A stretch of 64,000 bases of DNA from an uncultured Prevotella sp. (GTDB taxonomy: Bacteria; Bacteroidota; Bacteroidia; Bacteroidales; Bacteroidaceae). The stretch covers positions 124,001 to 188,000 of the forward strand of contig CALUGA010000002.1 in the NCBI GenBank assembly GCA_944320105.1. Direction: 5' to 3'. The position numbers and the translations under genes are program-made. This document shows, in pieces, positions 9,498 through 19,024 of this stretch. Positions within the stretch are counted from its first letter, which is position 1, and each line of letters begins with the position of its first letter. Under the pieces are notes generated by a model. It did not search any database. It worked only from the letters and a program-made list of their open reading frames with translations, and was not told the DNA's origin.

Positions 9498-10538
9498 ATG
9501 ATTAAACTTACAGAACAGCGTAGCAGCATGCTGCACGGCGTGTTGCTCATGGCGCTCTTTGCGTGCGCGGCGTTTTACATTGGCGGCATGGGCTTTGTAA
9601 AGGCCCTTTCGCTCAGTCCGATGATAGTGGGCATTATCCTTGGCATGCTTTATGCCAACAGCCTGCGCAACAACCTCCCCGACACGTGGGTGCCGGGAAT
9701 ACAGTTCTGCTCAAAGCGAGTGCTGCGCCTGGGCATAATACTCTATGGATTCAGGCTCACCTTTCAGGACGTGGTGGCGGTGGGGCTGCCGGCCATTGTG
9801 GTAGATGCCGCCATAGTGGCCACCACCATTGGCGTTGGCCTGCTTGTGGGCAGGTTGCTCAGGATGGACCGTGGCATAGCCTTGCTCACCTCGGTGGGCA
9901 GCGCCATCTGTGGGGCTGCGGCCATACTCGGCACAGAGTCGGCCATAAGGGTGAAGCCCTACAAGACGGCTGTGGCCGTGGCCACGGTGGTGATTTTCGG
10001 CACTCTGTCAATGTTTTTTTACCCCATTGCCTACCGCAGTGGCTTGCTGGGCCTGCAGCCCGAGGCCATGGGGCTGTTTACCGGAGCCACGGTTCATGAG
10101 GTGGCCCACGTGGTGGGGGCGGGCAATGCCATGGGCAAGGCAGTGGCCGACACGGCAATCATAGTTAAGATGATAAGGGTGATGATGCTCGTGCCGGTGC
10201 TCTTCGTAATTGGCTATGCCGTGCATAGGGCGGCGGTGAGTGGGGCGGGCGACGCAAGCCGTGCCAAGGTGCAGGTGCCATGGTTTGCGGTGCTCTTCCT
10301 CGTTGTCATCGGCTTCAACTCCTTGGGGCTGCTGCCGGGGTCGGTGGTAGGCTTCATCAATGAGTTCGACACGTTCCTGCTTACCATGGCCATGGCTGCG
10401 CTGGGCGCCGAGACGAGCATCGACAAGTTCCGCCGCGCCGGTGCCAAGCCGTTTGTGCTGGCCTTGATACTCTACTGCTGGCTTGTAGGGGCGGGGTATG
10501 TAATGGTGAGCAGCCTCGTGCCTGCCATGATGGGATAG
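9498..10538 (+). CDS. YeiH/UPF0324 family putative sulfate exporter
   Basis: A 346-residue, very hydrophobic protein with about ten transmembrane segments. It matches the YeiH/YadS (Cons_hypoth698) family by length and by landmarks such as KRVLRLGIILYGFRLTFQDV, SVGSAICGAAAILGTESAIR, TGATVHEVAHVVGAGNAMG and TAIIVKMIRVMMLVPVLF. The family is described as putative sulfate exporter, mainly on genomic context, so the substrate is uncertain. ATG at 9498 lies in an A/T-rich leader after array A. A probable terminator follows at 10540-10566. Confidence 0.85.
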   Translation: MIKLTEQRSSMLHGVLLMALFACAAFYIGGMGFVKALSLSPMIVGIILGMLYANSLRNNLPDTWVPGIQFCSKRVLRLGIILYGFRLTFQDVVAVGLPAIVVDAAIVATTIGVGLLVGRLLRMDRGIALLTSVGSAICGAAAILGTESAIRVKPYKTAVAVATVVIFGTLSMFFYPIAYRSGLLGLQPEAMGLFTGATVHEVAHVVGAGNAMGKAVADTAIIVKMIRVMMLVPVLFVIGYAVHRAAVSGAGDASRAKVQVPWFAVLFLVVIGFNSLGLLPGSVVGFINEFDTFLLTMAMAALGAETSIDKFRRAGAKPFVLALILYCWLVGAGYVMVSSLVPAMMG

Positions 10539-10539
10539 G

Positions 10540-10566
10540 GCGGGCGGCGCTGTTGCGCCCGCTTGT
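10540..10566 (+). terminator. Probable terminator after the YeiH-like gene
   Basis: GCGGGC (10540-10545) pairs with GCCCGC (10557-10562), followed by TTGTTTTG, between convergent genes. Confidence 0.6.
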
Positions 10567-10578
10567 TTTGTTTGTGCG

Positions 10579-12309
10579 TCAACGCTTTTGCTGCTTGCCT
10601 GTCAGCTTTTCCATCCTGCGCCGGGCTTCCGGGGCATCTGGATAAAGTTCAAGGGCCTTGGCGTAGTTGGCCACTGCGGCGTCGGTCATGTGCTCTTGCT
10701 CGCACTCCTTGCCGAGCAGGGTGTATTCGGCGGCAAGCTTTTTGAGAAATGTCTCCTTTGAGCGCAGCTCGGCCTTGAGCCGCTCAACCTCGGCTGTGAG
10801 CGACGTTATGGTGCCGAGCTTGCGGCGGATGAGCCGTTTGGCCGCCGGTTTCTCTATGTCGTAGCGGCTGTGGATGGCCTTGAAGAAATAGGTAATGAAG
10901 GTGTCGAAGTCGTGGCGGTCGAATGCCTTCACGGCTTGGCGGTATTCGGCGTCGGCCTTGCTCTCGTGCAGGGCCTGTGAGTATATGGCGCTGTCGTTGT
11001 ACTGGCGGGCGAAGCTAACCACCTCGGGGCGGACGAAAATGTCCTTTTTCCTGAGGGGTTCCCTGAGGGTTATGCCTTCGAGCGATGTGCATCGGCTCAG
11101 GGCTACGTAGGCTTGTCCTCCGGCGAACACCCCGCCGGAGAAGTCGATGTTTACCTGCCGGAACGTAAGCCCCTGGCTTTTGTGTACTGTGATGGCCCAT
11201 GCCAGGCGCATGGGAAACTGGCGGTAAGTGCCGAGCGGCTGCTCTTCTATCTTCTGTTCTTTTTCGTTGAAGGTGTAGCGTATGTTCTCCCAGATGTCGC
11301 GTTCAACGTCGTACTCGTTGCCGTCTTCGGTTATCACGGTTATTATGCCCTGGGTTTCGTCGATGCCGTCGATTACGCCGAGCGTGCCGTTTACCCACCG
11401 CTTCTCCTTGTCGTTCTTTATGAAGATGACCTGCGCGCCGGGTTTTACGTGCAGTTCCATCGGCGTTGGCAGCGACGTCAGGGGGAATTCGCCGCTGATC
11501 TCGCCGTTGAATATGGTTGGCCGACCCTCTATTTGGGCAAGCTGCTGCTCGTTGATGTAGTCAACGGTGTCGCGCCTTGAGGCCAGGGTTATGGCCAGTG
11601 AGCCGTTGTTGGTGCTGAGGTTCTGGCCTACGCGGGCGTTGAGGGCCTGCAGCTCCGTGTCGCCGGCAGTGTTGTTGCGTATGTGGTCGAGTATGCTGAT
11701 GAAGGTGCTGTCTTTCTGCCTGTACACTTTCTTCAGCTCGATGCTTACGAGCTGCATCTCGTTGAATACCTTTGCGGCAAAGAAATAAAAGGAACTGTAG
11801 AAAGGTTGGAGCAGTCGGCGGTCGTCTTCGGTGACTACCGGCTCAAGCTGGTAGATGTCGCCCACGAGCAGCAGTTGCTTCCCGCCGAATGGCTCGCGCA
11901 TGTTGCGGCAGTAGATTCGCAGCACCTTGTCGATGAAGTCTATTGTGTCGGCGCGCACCATGCTTATCTCGTCGATGATGATAAGCTCGGTTTCGCGCAG
12001 CAGCTTGCAGTGGTCGCCGCTGTATTTGAGCGTTTTCCTGATGTTGCGCGGGCTGTAGCGGTTGTCTGTGGGGATAAGTGGGTGGAAGGGCAGGCGGAAG
12101 AAGCTGTGCAGCGTACTGCCCCCTGCATTTATGGCGGCGATGCCGGTGGGGGCTAGTATGACGTGCTTTTTCTTGGTGGTCTGGGCCACATGGCGCAGGA
12201 AAGTTGACTTGCCCGTGCCCGCTTTTCCTGTTAGGAAAAGCGAGCGGCGGGTAGTGTTTATTATCTTCAGGGCCGACTGCCACTCTTTGTTGTCGAGGTC
12301 TAACTCCAT
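10579..12309 (-). CDS. PIF1/RecD-like AAA helicase with C-terminal coiled coil and TPR-like tail
   Basis: A 576-residue superfamily 1B DNA helicase. Walker A GKAGTGKST lies at about 28-36, the Walker B-like IIIDEISM at 110-117, the sensor region QLLLVGDIYQLEPV near 145-158 and the UvrD-like C-terminal motif AWAITVHKSQGLTF at about 370-383. After the helicase core, roughly residues 450-576, the chain is rich in Lys/Glu heptads (ITSLTAEVERLKAELRSKE) and ends with a single TPR-like hairpin (AAVANYAKALELYPDAPEA). ATG 12309 was chosen over the frame-extended start because MELDLDNKEW fits family N-termini and leaves a 16-bp gap to the PBP gene. Last gene of the lpx-miaA-PBP cluster; physiological role unknown. 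Confidence 0.85.
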   Translation of the reverse strand: MELDLDNKEWQSALKIINTTRRSLFLTGKAGTGKSTFLRHVAQTTKKKHVILAPTGIAAINAGGSTLHSFFRLPFHPLIPTDNRYSPRNIRKTLKYSGDHCKLLRETELIIIDEISMVRADTIDFIDKVLRIYCRNMREPFGGKQLLLVGDIYQLEPVVTEDDRRLLQPFYSSFYFFAAKVFNEMQLVSIELKKVYRQKDSTFISILDHIRNNTAGDTELQALNARVGQNLSTNNGSLAITLASRRDTVDYINEQQLAQIEGRPTIFNGEISGEFPLTSLPTPMELHVKPGAQVIFIKNDKEKRWVNGTLGVIDGIDETQGIITVITEDGNEYDVERDIWENIRYTFNEKEQKIEEQPLGTYRQFPMRLAWAITVHKSQGLTFRQVNIDFSGGVFAGGQAYVALSRCTSLEGITLREPLRKKDIFVRPEVVSFARQYNDSAIYSQALHESKADAEYRQAVKAFDRHDFDTFITYFFKAIHSRYDIEKPAAKRLIRRKLGTITSLTAEVERLKAELRSKETFLKKLAAEYTLLGKECEQEHMTDAAVANYAKALELYPDAPEARRRMEKLTGKQQKR

Positions 12310-12325
12310 CGTAGGGTGTTGGCAA

Positions 12326-14857
12326 TCAGAAGTAAACGTCCTCGTAGGTCGGCTTCCTGCTGGCTTTCTCTTTCCTGCTTGGCGCGGCCTGTGGCTGGTT
12401 GCCGTCTGCATGGCCTGCCTCGGGGCTTGCTTTGCCTACTTGTTCTTCGCCGCCAAGGCCGCCGTCGATGGTTATGCTTTGCTCCCTGATCATTGCGCCG
12501 ATGCTGTCGATGGATATTGAGTCGGTATCCTTCTTCTGCCTGTAGTAGCTGGCGCAGTTGTACATCTCATAGTCAATCTCGTCGGTCGGCTTGGCAAACT
12601 TGCCGTGATACCTCTGGAACGACGGGTCGCTGAGCACGGATTCGAGGAAGTAGCCGCAGATGGGCAGGGCCGTGCGGCTGCCCTGTCCGAGCGCGCCCGT
12701 GCGGAAGTGTATGCTGCGGTATTCGCCGCCAACCCACGCTCCGACCACGAGCTTGGGGCTTACGCCCACGAACCAGGCGTCGGAGTGGTTGTTCGACGTG
12801 CCGGTCTTGCCGCCAAACTCGGTGTCGTTGAACTTGCCGACATAGCGCCACAGGCTCATGCTCGTGGCCCCCGGCTCGCGCAGTCCGCCGAGCAGCAACT
12901 GCTGCAATAGGAATGCGCTCCTGTATGGTATGGCCTGGTGCTGTTCTGTCGGGGCGGTGTATATCTCGTTCCCGTCGCGGTCGAGTATCCTCGTCACGAG
13001 TATCGGCTCGTGTGCCTTGCCGTCGTTCACAGCTGTGCCGTAGGCGTTTACAAGCTCAAGCAGGTTTACGTCGCTTGAGCCGAGTGCAAGCGAGGGGGTG
13101 TTGTCAAGCGGACTGTCGATGCCCATTGCCTGCGCCGTGTTGGCCACATTGTCTATGCCTACTTCCTGCCCGAGCTTTACCGCTACGGAGTTTATGCTCT
13201 GCGCAAAGGCTGCCTTGAGCGGCATGGAGTCGCCGGTGAAGTAGCCGTTGGCGTTGGTTGGCGCCCATATCACCTCTTTCTTCTGCTGCTTGTCGTACAC
13301 TTTCATGCTGAAGTATTCGTCGCGACGCTTGTCGCAGGGGGTGAGACCCTGGTTCATGGCCTCTGCGTAGACAAAGAGCTTGAACGTTGAGCCGGGCTGC
13401 CGCATGGCAGTAACCTTGTCGTACTTCCATGTGTTGAAGTCAACGTCGCCCACCCAGGCTTTCACATGGCCTGTGCCAGGCTCCATGGCGACGAAGCCGC
13501 AGTGCATGAAGCGCTCCATGTAGCGTATGGAGTCCATCGTGCTAAGCTCCATCTCGATTGTTCCTTTGTCATAGTCGAACACTTTGACGGTGTGTGGCTT
13601 GTTGAGCCAATATGTTATGGAGTCGGGGTCGTTGGGGTATTTCTCGGCGAGGTGCTTGTATATAGGCAGCTTCTTTGCGAGGTTCTCGATGAAGTTTGGT
13701 ATCTCCTTGTGGTGCTCGTCCTGCCACGGATTTGTTTTGCCCCAGTGGTTGTTGAAGTTGCGCTGCACCACTTTCATTTGCTTGCGGGCTGCCTCCTCGG
13801 CGTATTTCTGCATCTTTGTGTCAATCGTGGTGTATATCTTCAGGCCACTGTTGTAGAGGTCGTAGCCGTTTTCCTTGCACCAGTCGCGCAGGTAGTTGGC
13901 CACGGCCTCGCGGAAATACGTGGCCTGTCCGTCGTAGGTGCTTTCCACGCTGTAGTCCAGGGCAATGGGTATGTTCTTCAGCGAGTCGTATTGTTCCGCC
14001 GTGAGGTCGCCGTGCATTACCATGTTGTTTAGCACAGTGTTCCGGCGACGGAGGCTGTTCTCGGGGTGGAGGCGGGGATTGTAGTATGTCGTTGCCTTCA
14101 GCATCCCTACAAGGACTGCTGCCTGTTCAGGCTTAAGCTCGGCCGGGGTGATGCCAAAATAGGTCTTGCAGGCAGTCTTGATTCCAAAGGCGTTGGAGCC
14201 AAAGTCTACCGTGTTGGCATACATCGTGAGGATTTCTTTCTTGTCGAACTGGCTCTCCAGCTTCACTGCTGTTATCCATTCCTTGCTCTTCATGATGAGG
14301 ATCTTCAGGCCGGGAATGTTTCCGAGCAGGCCGGTGGAGTATTGTGTGCGGACGCGGAACATGTTCTTTGCCAGCTGCTGGGTGATTGTGGATGCTCCGC
14401 GGGCGTCGTTGTGCAGTGCATAATCCTTGATGGCGGCGAACACTCCTTGGAAGTCAATGCCGAAATGGCTGTAGAATCGCTCGTCCTCAGTGTCGACAAG
14501 GGCTTTCCAAAACACGGGGTTCACTTCTTCATATTCTACTGGGGTGCGGTTCTCGCTGAAGAACTTGCCAATCATTACGCTGTCTGCGCTGTATATTTCG
14601 GTCGCCTGGTTGGTCATGGGATTCTTTATTGTCTCCATGTCGGGAGACTTCCCGAAGAGCCAAAGGAAGTTGATGTCTACGGCGCCGAGATACAGGAGGA
14701 ACGCAACTATCAGAGACGCGAACGCTGAAAGTGCCTTTATATACCACGGCCTTCCTTTATACAAGCCTTTGTACCAATGCCAGCTTTTGCTTGCTATCTT
14801 CTTGCAAAAGCCAAGGAATGCCATGGCTTTGCTGTTGTTCTTCCTTGTCTTGCTCAT
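12326..14857 (-). CDS. Class A penicillin-binding protein 1A (GT51 transglycosylase plus transpeptidase)
   Basis: An 843-residue bifunctional peptidoglycan synthase anchored by one transmembrane helix (about 41-60). The glycosyltransferase domain shows TEDERFYSHFG (about 123-133, catalytic Glu region) and GASTITQQLAKN (154-165). The transpeptidase domain shows the active-site S490 in PGSTFKLF, and KTGTSNNHSD about 684 as the KTG box. The C-terminus has a low-complexity basic tail (APSRKEKASRKPTYEDVYF). It overlaps miaA by 4 bp and precedes the helicase gene by 16 bp, within a lipid A/peptidoglycan cluster. It is the ponA/mrcA equivalent. Confidence 0.95.
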   Translation of the reverse strand: MSKTRKNNSKAMAFLGFCKKIASKSWHWYKGLYKGRPWYIKALSAFASLIVAFLLYLGAVDINFLWLFGKSPDMETIKNPMTNQATEIYSADSVMIGKFFSENRTPVEYEEVNPVFWKALVDTEDERFYSHFGIDFQGVFAAIKDYALHNDARGASTITQQLAKNMFRVRTQYSTGLLGNIPGLKILIMKSKEWITAVKLESQFDKKEILTMYANTVDFGSNAFGIKTACKTYFGITPAELKPEQAAVLVGMLKATTYYNPRLHPENSLRRRNTVLNNMVMHGDLTAEQYDSLKNIPIALDYSVESTYDGQATYFREAVANYLRDWCKENGYDLYNSGLKIYTTIDTKMQKYAEEAARKQMKVVQRNFNNHWGKTNPWQDEHHKEIPNFIENLAKKLPIYKHLAEKYPNDPDSITYWLNKPHTVKVFDYDKGTIEMELSTMDSIRYMERFMHCGFVAMEPGTGHVKAWVGDVDFNTWKYDKVTAMRQPGSTFKLFVYAEAMNQGLTPCDKRRDEYFSMKVYDKQQKKEVIWAPTNANGYFTGDSMPLKAAFAQSINSVAVKLGQEVGIDNVANTAQAMGIDSPLDNTPSLALGSSDVNLLELVNAYGTAVNDGKAHEPILVTRILDRDGNEIYTAPTEQHQAIPYRSAFLLQQLLLGGLREPGATSMSLWRYVGKFNDTEFGGKTGTSNNHSDAWFVGVSPKLVVGAWVGGEYRSIHFRTGALGQGSRTALPICGYFLESVLSDPSFQRYHGKFAKPTDEIDYEMYNCASYYRQKKDTDSISIDSIGAMIREQSITIDGGLGGEEQVGKASPEAGHADGNQPQAAPSRKEKASRKPTYEDVYF

Positions 14858-15765
14858 AGTTCAGAAATGAATTTCATAATAGAGTCTTTGTCGTTGGGGC
14901 TGAACCAGCGTGCTTCTGCATCGCGCCTGAACCATGTAAGTTGCTTCCGGGCGTACCTGCGGGTGTTTCCCTTGATGCGGCTGACGGCTTCATCAAGGGG
15001 ATACTTGCCGTCGAAATGCTCGAAAAGTTCTTTGTATCCTACGGTGTTCAGAGCGTTTAAATCCCTAAGAGGATAGAGCGAGCGCGCTTCTTCAAGCAGG
15101 CCGGATGCCATCATCTTGTCTACCCTTGCGTTGATTCGGGCATAGAGTTCTTCCCTTGGCAGGTTTAATACAATCTTCTTCGTGTTGAAGCTACGCGCTT
15201 TCTTGCTGTTCTTTCGGAACGAGGAATAAGGCTTGCCCGTTTGTAAGCAGATTTCAAGACCATGCACAACACGGCGCGTGTTCTTCTTGTCCACAATGTT
15301 GTAATATTCCGGGTCAAGCCGCTTGAGTTCATCGCAGAGAGCCTCAAGCCCCTCTTCGGCCAATCTTTCCTTTACCAGGCTACGGGTCTCCGGCCTTATG
15401 GTGGGAATGTCATCGATGCCGTTGCATACGGCATCGATGTACATCATGCTGCCCCCGCTCATCAAGGCGAAGCGTTGCCCAAGCCGCTCTTGCTGTTGCA
15501 TGAACAGTTTTTCGAGCAGTCTTATGGCGTCTTGCTCGTAAATGGCGGCGTTGTAGTAGTCGTCCAGGCGCAGGTTTCCGACAAAATAATGCTTCACCCT
15601 GGCTGTTTGCTCGGCCGTAGGCGCTGCGGTGCCGATGCTCATTCCCTTGTACATCTGCCGTGAGTCGGCGTTTATTATGGGTATGCCTAATGCCTCGGCG
15701 ATTTCAAGGCAAAGCTCGGTCTTGCCCACAGCCGTTGGCCCTGTGACCACTATCAGCGTGTTCAT
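14854..15765 (-). CDS. miaA: tRNA dimethylallyltransferase
   Basis: Adds the dimethylallyl group to N6 of A37 in tRNAs reading UNN codons. The 303-residue protein has the P-loop GPTAVGKTE (9-17), followed by INADSRQMYKGMSIGTAAP, the DMAPP/tRNA-binding region, MSGGSMMYIDAVCNGID, and the C-terminal substrate-binding Gln/Arg region TRRYARKQLTWFRRD. It starts directly after lpxA (the two genes abut, 15765/15766) and overlaps the PBP1A gene by 4 bp, so all three are presumably co-transcribed. Confidence 0.96.
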   Translation of the reverse strand: MNTLIVVTGPTAVGKTELCLEIAEALGIPIINADSRQMYKGMSIGTAAPTAEQTARVKHYFVGNLRLDDYYNAAIYEQDAIRLLEKLFMQQQERLGQRFALMSGGSMMYIDAVCNGIDDIPTIRPETRSLVKERLAEEGLEALCDELKRLDPEYYNIVDKKNTRRVVHGLEICLQTGKPYSSFRKNSKKARSFNTKKIVLNLPREELYARINARVDKMMASGLLEEARSLYPLRDLNALNTVGYKELFEHFDGKYPLDEAVSRIKGNTRRYARKQLTWFRRDAEARWFSPNDKDSIMKFISEL

Positions 15766-16536
15766 TTACCGTATGATGCCCCGTTTGGAGTTCTCGATGA
15801 ATGTGCAGATATACTCCACTTCCTTCACCCCGGGGTATTTTGCCCTTGCTTCCTGGATGCCATCCTTTATTATTCCGTTGGCGTATATGATGCGGTAAGT
15901 GTCGTGGATGGTCTCGATGGTCTCGTTGTTGAACCCGCGTCGGCGCAGTCCAATGATGTTGATTCCACAGTACCTTGTCGGTTCCTTGCCGGCAATGATG
16001 AATGGCGGGATGTCTTGGCTGAAGCGGCAGCCGCCTTGTATCATCACGTGGCCGCCTATGCTGCAGAACTGGTGGCAAAGCACTGTGGCGCTGATGATGG
16101 CGTTGTCGTCGATGGTCACTTCGCCGGCGATCTTTGTGGAGTTGCCTATTATCAGTCCGCTGCCCGCAACGCAGTCGTGCGCAATGTGGACGTTCTCCAT
16201 CAAAAGGTTGCCCGAGCCGATGACGGTCTTGCCTTTGCTGGCCGTTCCGCGGCTGATGGTGACGCTTTCCCTTATGCTGTTGTTGTCTCCGATTTCGCAC
16301 GTTGTACGCTCGCCTTTGTATTTAAGGTCTTGCGGTTTGGTGCTTATGCTCGCCCCGGGGAAGAACTCGTTGTTGTTCCCGATGCGCGCTCCGGCGTGGA
16401 TTGTTACGCTGTTGTAGAATTTGTTGTTGTCGCCGATGACAGTGTCCTTGTCTATACAGCAGAATGGGCCGATGAAGTTGTTGTCACCAAGCTTGGCTTC
16501 CGGGTCGACGATAGCCATTGGACTTATGATGTTCAT
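15766..16536 (-). CDS. lpxA: Acyl-ACP--UDP-N-acetylglucosamine O-acyltransferase
   Basis: First committed acylation step of lipid A synthesis, cytosolic trimer. The 256-residue chain is a left-handed beta-helix with [LIV]-G-x-x-x-x hexapeptide repeats (VDPEAKLGDNNFIGPFCCI, VTIHAGARIGNNNEF), the FSQDIPPFIIAGKEPTRYCG region that sets acyl-chain specificity, and a helical C-terminus. It is separated by 11 bp from lpxC-fabZ and abuts miaA. The order lpxD, lpxC-fabZ, lpxA is the standard Bacteroidota arrangement. Confidence 0.96.
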   Translation of the reverse strand: MNIISPMAIVDPEAKLGDNNFIGPFCCIDKDTVIGDNNKFYNSVTIHAGARIGNNNEFFPGASISTKPQDLKYKGERTTCEIGDNNSIRESVTISRGTASKGKTVIGSGNLLMENVHIAHDCVAGSGLIIGNSTKIAGEVTIDDNAIISATVLCHQFCSIGGHVMIQGGCRFSQDIPPFIIAGKEPTRYCGINIIGLRRRGFNNETIETIHDTYRIIYANGIIKDGIQEARAKYPGVKEVEYICTFIENSKRGIIR

Positions 16537-16547
16537 GTGCTCTGTTC

Positions 16548-17930
16548 TTATTTGTTCTTAACGATTTGCGCTGTGAAGGTGGCTTCTACCACTATGCGGT
16601 CGCCCACGAAACCGTAGCCTTTCATTGACGACACGCCGTGGCGTACAGGGGCAAGCAGGTCTACCTTGAACAGGAGTGTGTCGCCCGGAACGACTTTCTG
16701 GCGGAACTTAACGTCGTCTATCTTCATGAAATATGTAGACCACCGCTCTGGCTCCTCTACGGTGTTGAGCACTAACAGGCCGCCGCATTGAGCCATGGCC
16801 TCTATCTGCAATACGCCCGGCATCACGGGTTCCTGCGGAAAGTGGCCCTGGAAGAAAGGCTCGTTGCTGGTTATGTTCTTCACTCCCACGATGCTTGTGG
16901 CTCCGAGCGAGATGACCTTGTCCACCAGCTGCATGGGGTAGCGGTGGGGCAATAGCTCACGGATTTTGTTGATGTCCATTACCGGTTCCTCGTTCGGGTC
17001 GTAGATCGGGGCCTGTATCTCGTGCTTGCGTATGTCGCGGCGCATTTGCCTTGCAAACTTGTTGTTTATGGTATGGCCGGGGCGTGTGGCAATGATGCGG
17101 CCCTTGATGGGCTTTCCTATCAGTGCCATATCGCCGATGATGTCGAGCAGCTTGTGGCGTGTGCATTCGTTTTCCCATACGAGCGGCTTGTGCTGTATGT
17201 AGCCCAGCTCGGTAGCGTCGCGGTGCTCCACGTTGAGCATGTCGGCCAGCTTGTCGAGCTGTTCCTGCGATATTTGCTTTTCGTACATCACGATGGCATT
17301 GTCGAGGTCGCCTCCCTTGATGAGGTTTGCCTTGAGCAACGGCTCGATGTCGCGCACGAACACGAATGTGCGGGCGGGGGCGATTTCAGTCGTGAAGTCC
17401 TCAACGCGGTCGAGAGTGGCAAACTGGCTGTTGATGAACTTGGAGTTGAAGGAGCACATGGCCGTGAGGCTGAACTCGTCGTCGGGCAGAATGGTTATGC
17501 TCGAACCGCTTTCCTCGTCTTTTACCTCTATTTTCTTCCTTATTACATACCAGTCTTTCGGAGCGTTCAGCTCTTCTACGCCAACTTCCTTTATCTTCTC
17601 CACGAACATGGCGGCACTGCCGTCAAGGATGGGGAACTCCGGCCCGTTTACTTGTATCAGGCAGTTGTCTATGCCGAGTGCGTAGAGTGCCGCGAGGCCG
17701 TGCTCCACCGTTGACACCCTTACGTCGCCCTTTCCGATTACCGTGCCGCGCTGAGTGTCAACCACGTTCTCGGCCACGGCGTCGATAGTAGGCATTCCGT
17801 CGAGGTCGATGCGTTGTATTTTGTAACCTGTGTTTTCAGGGGCCGGGTTGAATGTAACCGTAAGGCTCAGCCCTGTGTGCAGCCCTTTCCCGCACAGCGA
17901 GAAGCTGCCTTTCAGCGTCATCTGTTTCAT
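16548..17930 (-). CDS. lpxC-fabZ: Bifunctional UDP-3-O-acyl-N-acetylglucosamine deacetylase / 3-hydroxyacyl-ACP dehydratase
   Basis: A 460-residue fusion. Residues 1 to about 310 are LpxC, the zinc deacetylase of lipid A synthesis: STVEHGLAAL carries zinc ligand H77 and the region HKLLDIIGDMALIG plus RPGHTINN the remaining metal and base residues. From about residue 325 follows FabZ, a hot-dog dehydratase: LPHRYPMQLVDKV, then GHFPQEPVMPGVLQIEAMAQ with catalytic His about 363 and the Glu that follows. Fusion couples fatty acid elongation with lipid A synthesis and is characteristic of Bacteroidota. It lies 12 bp after lpxD. Confidence 0.97.
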   Translation of the reverse strand: MKQMTLKGSFSLCGKGLHTGLSLTVTFNPAPENTGYKIQRIDLDGMPTIDAVAENVVDTQRGTVIGKGDVRVSTVEHGLAALYALGIDNCLIQVNGPEFPILDGSAAMFVEKIKEVGVEELNAPKDWYVIRKKIEVKDEESGSSITILPDDEFSLTAMCSFNSKFINSQFATLDRVEDFTTEIAPARTFVFVRDIEPLLKANLIKGGDLDNAIVMYEKQISQEQLDKLADMLNVEHRDATELGYIQHKPLVWENECTRHKLLDIIGDMALIGKPIKGRIIATRPGHTINNKFARQMRRDIRKHEIQAPIYDPNEEPVMDINKIRELLPHRYPMQLVDKVISLGATSIVGVKNITSNEPFFQGHFPQEPVMPGVLQIEAMAQCGGLLVLNTVEEPERWSTYFMKIDDVKFRQKVVPGDTLLFKVDLLAPVRHGVSSMKGYGFVGDRIVVEATFTAQIVKNK

Positions 17931-17942
17931 CCTTGGTAGTGC

Positions 17943-18974
17943 TTATTTGTTTTTTAATTCTTCTATTTGTTTTTTCAGCTCGTTTATTTCCTTGTACATC
18001 TCTGGCAGCCTGCGGAATATGGCTTGTGACTTGAAGTAAGCCTTGGGTTCCATTGGCGGCGTGCCGATGAGTGTCTGGTTGCCCTTGATGTTGCCCGGTA
18101 CACCTGATTGCGCCCCGAGCGACGTCTTGTCGCCGATGTGTATGTGGCCCGCCAGGCCCACTTGCCCGCCGAACATGCACCACGAGCCTATTTTTGTGCT
18201 TCCGGCTATACCCACTTGGGCAGACATCACCGTGTTTTCGCCCACCTCAACGTTGTGTGCCACCTGTATGAGGTTGTCGAGTTTCACCCCTTTCTTTATC
18301 ACCGTGCTGCCCATGGTTGAGCGGTCGATGCAGGTGTTTGCGCCTATCTCCACGTTGTCCTCGATGGTAACGATGCCTATTTGCGGTATCTTGTCGTATC
18401 CCTCCGGCCCTGGGGCGAAGCCGAACCCGTCGGCTCCGACCACTGCGCCTGCGTGTATCGTGACATTGTTGCCCACCTTGCAGTCATGGTAGATGGTGAC
18501 GTTGGGGTAAAGCAGGCAGTTGTTGCCCACTGTCGCCCCGTCGCCTACAACGGTGTTTGGGTATATCTGGGTGCCGTTGCCGATGCACGCTCCGTCGCCG
18601 ATGCAGGCAAAGGGGCCAACGTAAACCTCCTCGCCGATGGTTGCCGACGGCGATATGGAGGCGAGCGGGTCGATGCCTTTCTTCTTTGGCTTGAACGACT
18701 CGTATAGTTGCAGCAGCTTGGCCACGCACTCGTATGCGTTGTCCACCCTTATGAGCGTGGCTTTCACGGGCTTTTCTATTTCCATGTTGCTGTCTATGAG
18801 CACTATTGTCGATTCAGTGTCATAGATGTAGTGAATGTATTTGGGGTTGGAGAGGAATGATATCGCTCCCTTTTTGCCTTCTTCGATTTTTGCGAACGAG
18901 TTTACTGTGGCGTTTTCGTCGCCTTCCACTCTTCCGTTTATGAAACTTGCAATTTGCTTGGCTGAAAATTCCAT
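17943..18974 (-). CDS. lpxD: UDP-3-O-(3-hydroxyacyl)glucosamine N-acyltransferase
   Basis: Third acyltransfer step of lipid A synthesis. The 343-residue protein has an N-terminal uridine-binding domain (about 1-100; [12 protein letters not shown]) and then a long hexapeptide left-handed helix ([21 protein letters not shown] in overlapping repeats), with the catalytic-His region [15 protein letters not shown] and [12 protein letters not shown], ending in a short helical tail ([18 protein letters not shown]). It is the first gene of the lipid A cluster and has its own -7 box at 19006-19013, 31 bp upstream of the ATG. Confidence 0.96.
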   Translation of the reverse strand: MEFSAKQIASFINGRVEGDENATVNSFAKIEEGKKGAISFLSNPKYIHYIYDTESTIVLIDSNMEIEKPVKATLIRVDNAYECVAKLLQLYESFKPKKKGIDPLASISPSATIGEEVYVGPFACIGDGACIGNGTQIYPNTVVGDGATVGNNCLLYPNVTIYHDCKVGNNVTIHAGAVVGADGFGFAPGPEGYDKIPQIGIVTIEDNVEIGANTCIDRSTMGSTVIKKGVKLDNLIQVAHNVEVGENTVMSAQVGIAGSTKIGSWCMFGGQVGLAGHIHIGDKTSLGAQSGVPGNIKGNQTLIGTPPMEPKAYFKSQAIFRRLPEMYKEINELKKQIEELKNK

Positions 18975-19005
18975 ATTGTTAGTTATGTTGGGCTTATTAA
19001 TTCTG

Positions 19006-19013
19006 CAAATATA
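19006..19013 (-). promoter_or_regulatory. TAnnTTTG -7 box for the lpxD cluster
   Basis: CAAATATA reads TATATTTG on the minus strand, 31 bp before the lpxD ATG, in the short gap after the HD-hydrolase gene. Confidence 0.65.
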
Positions 19014-19024
19014 GCAATATTTAT

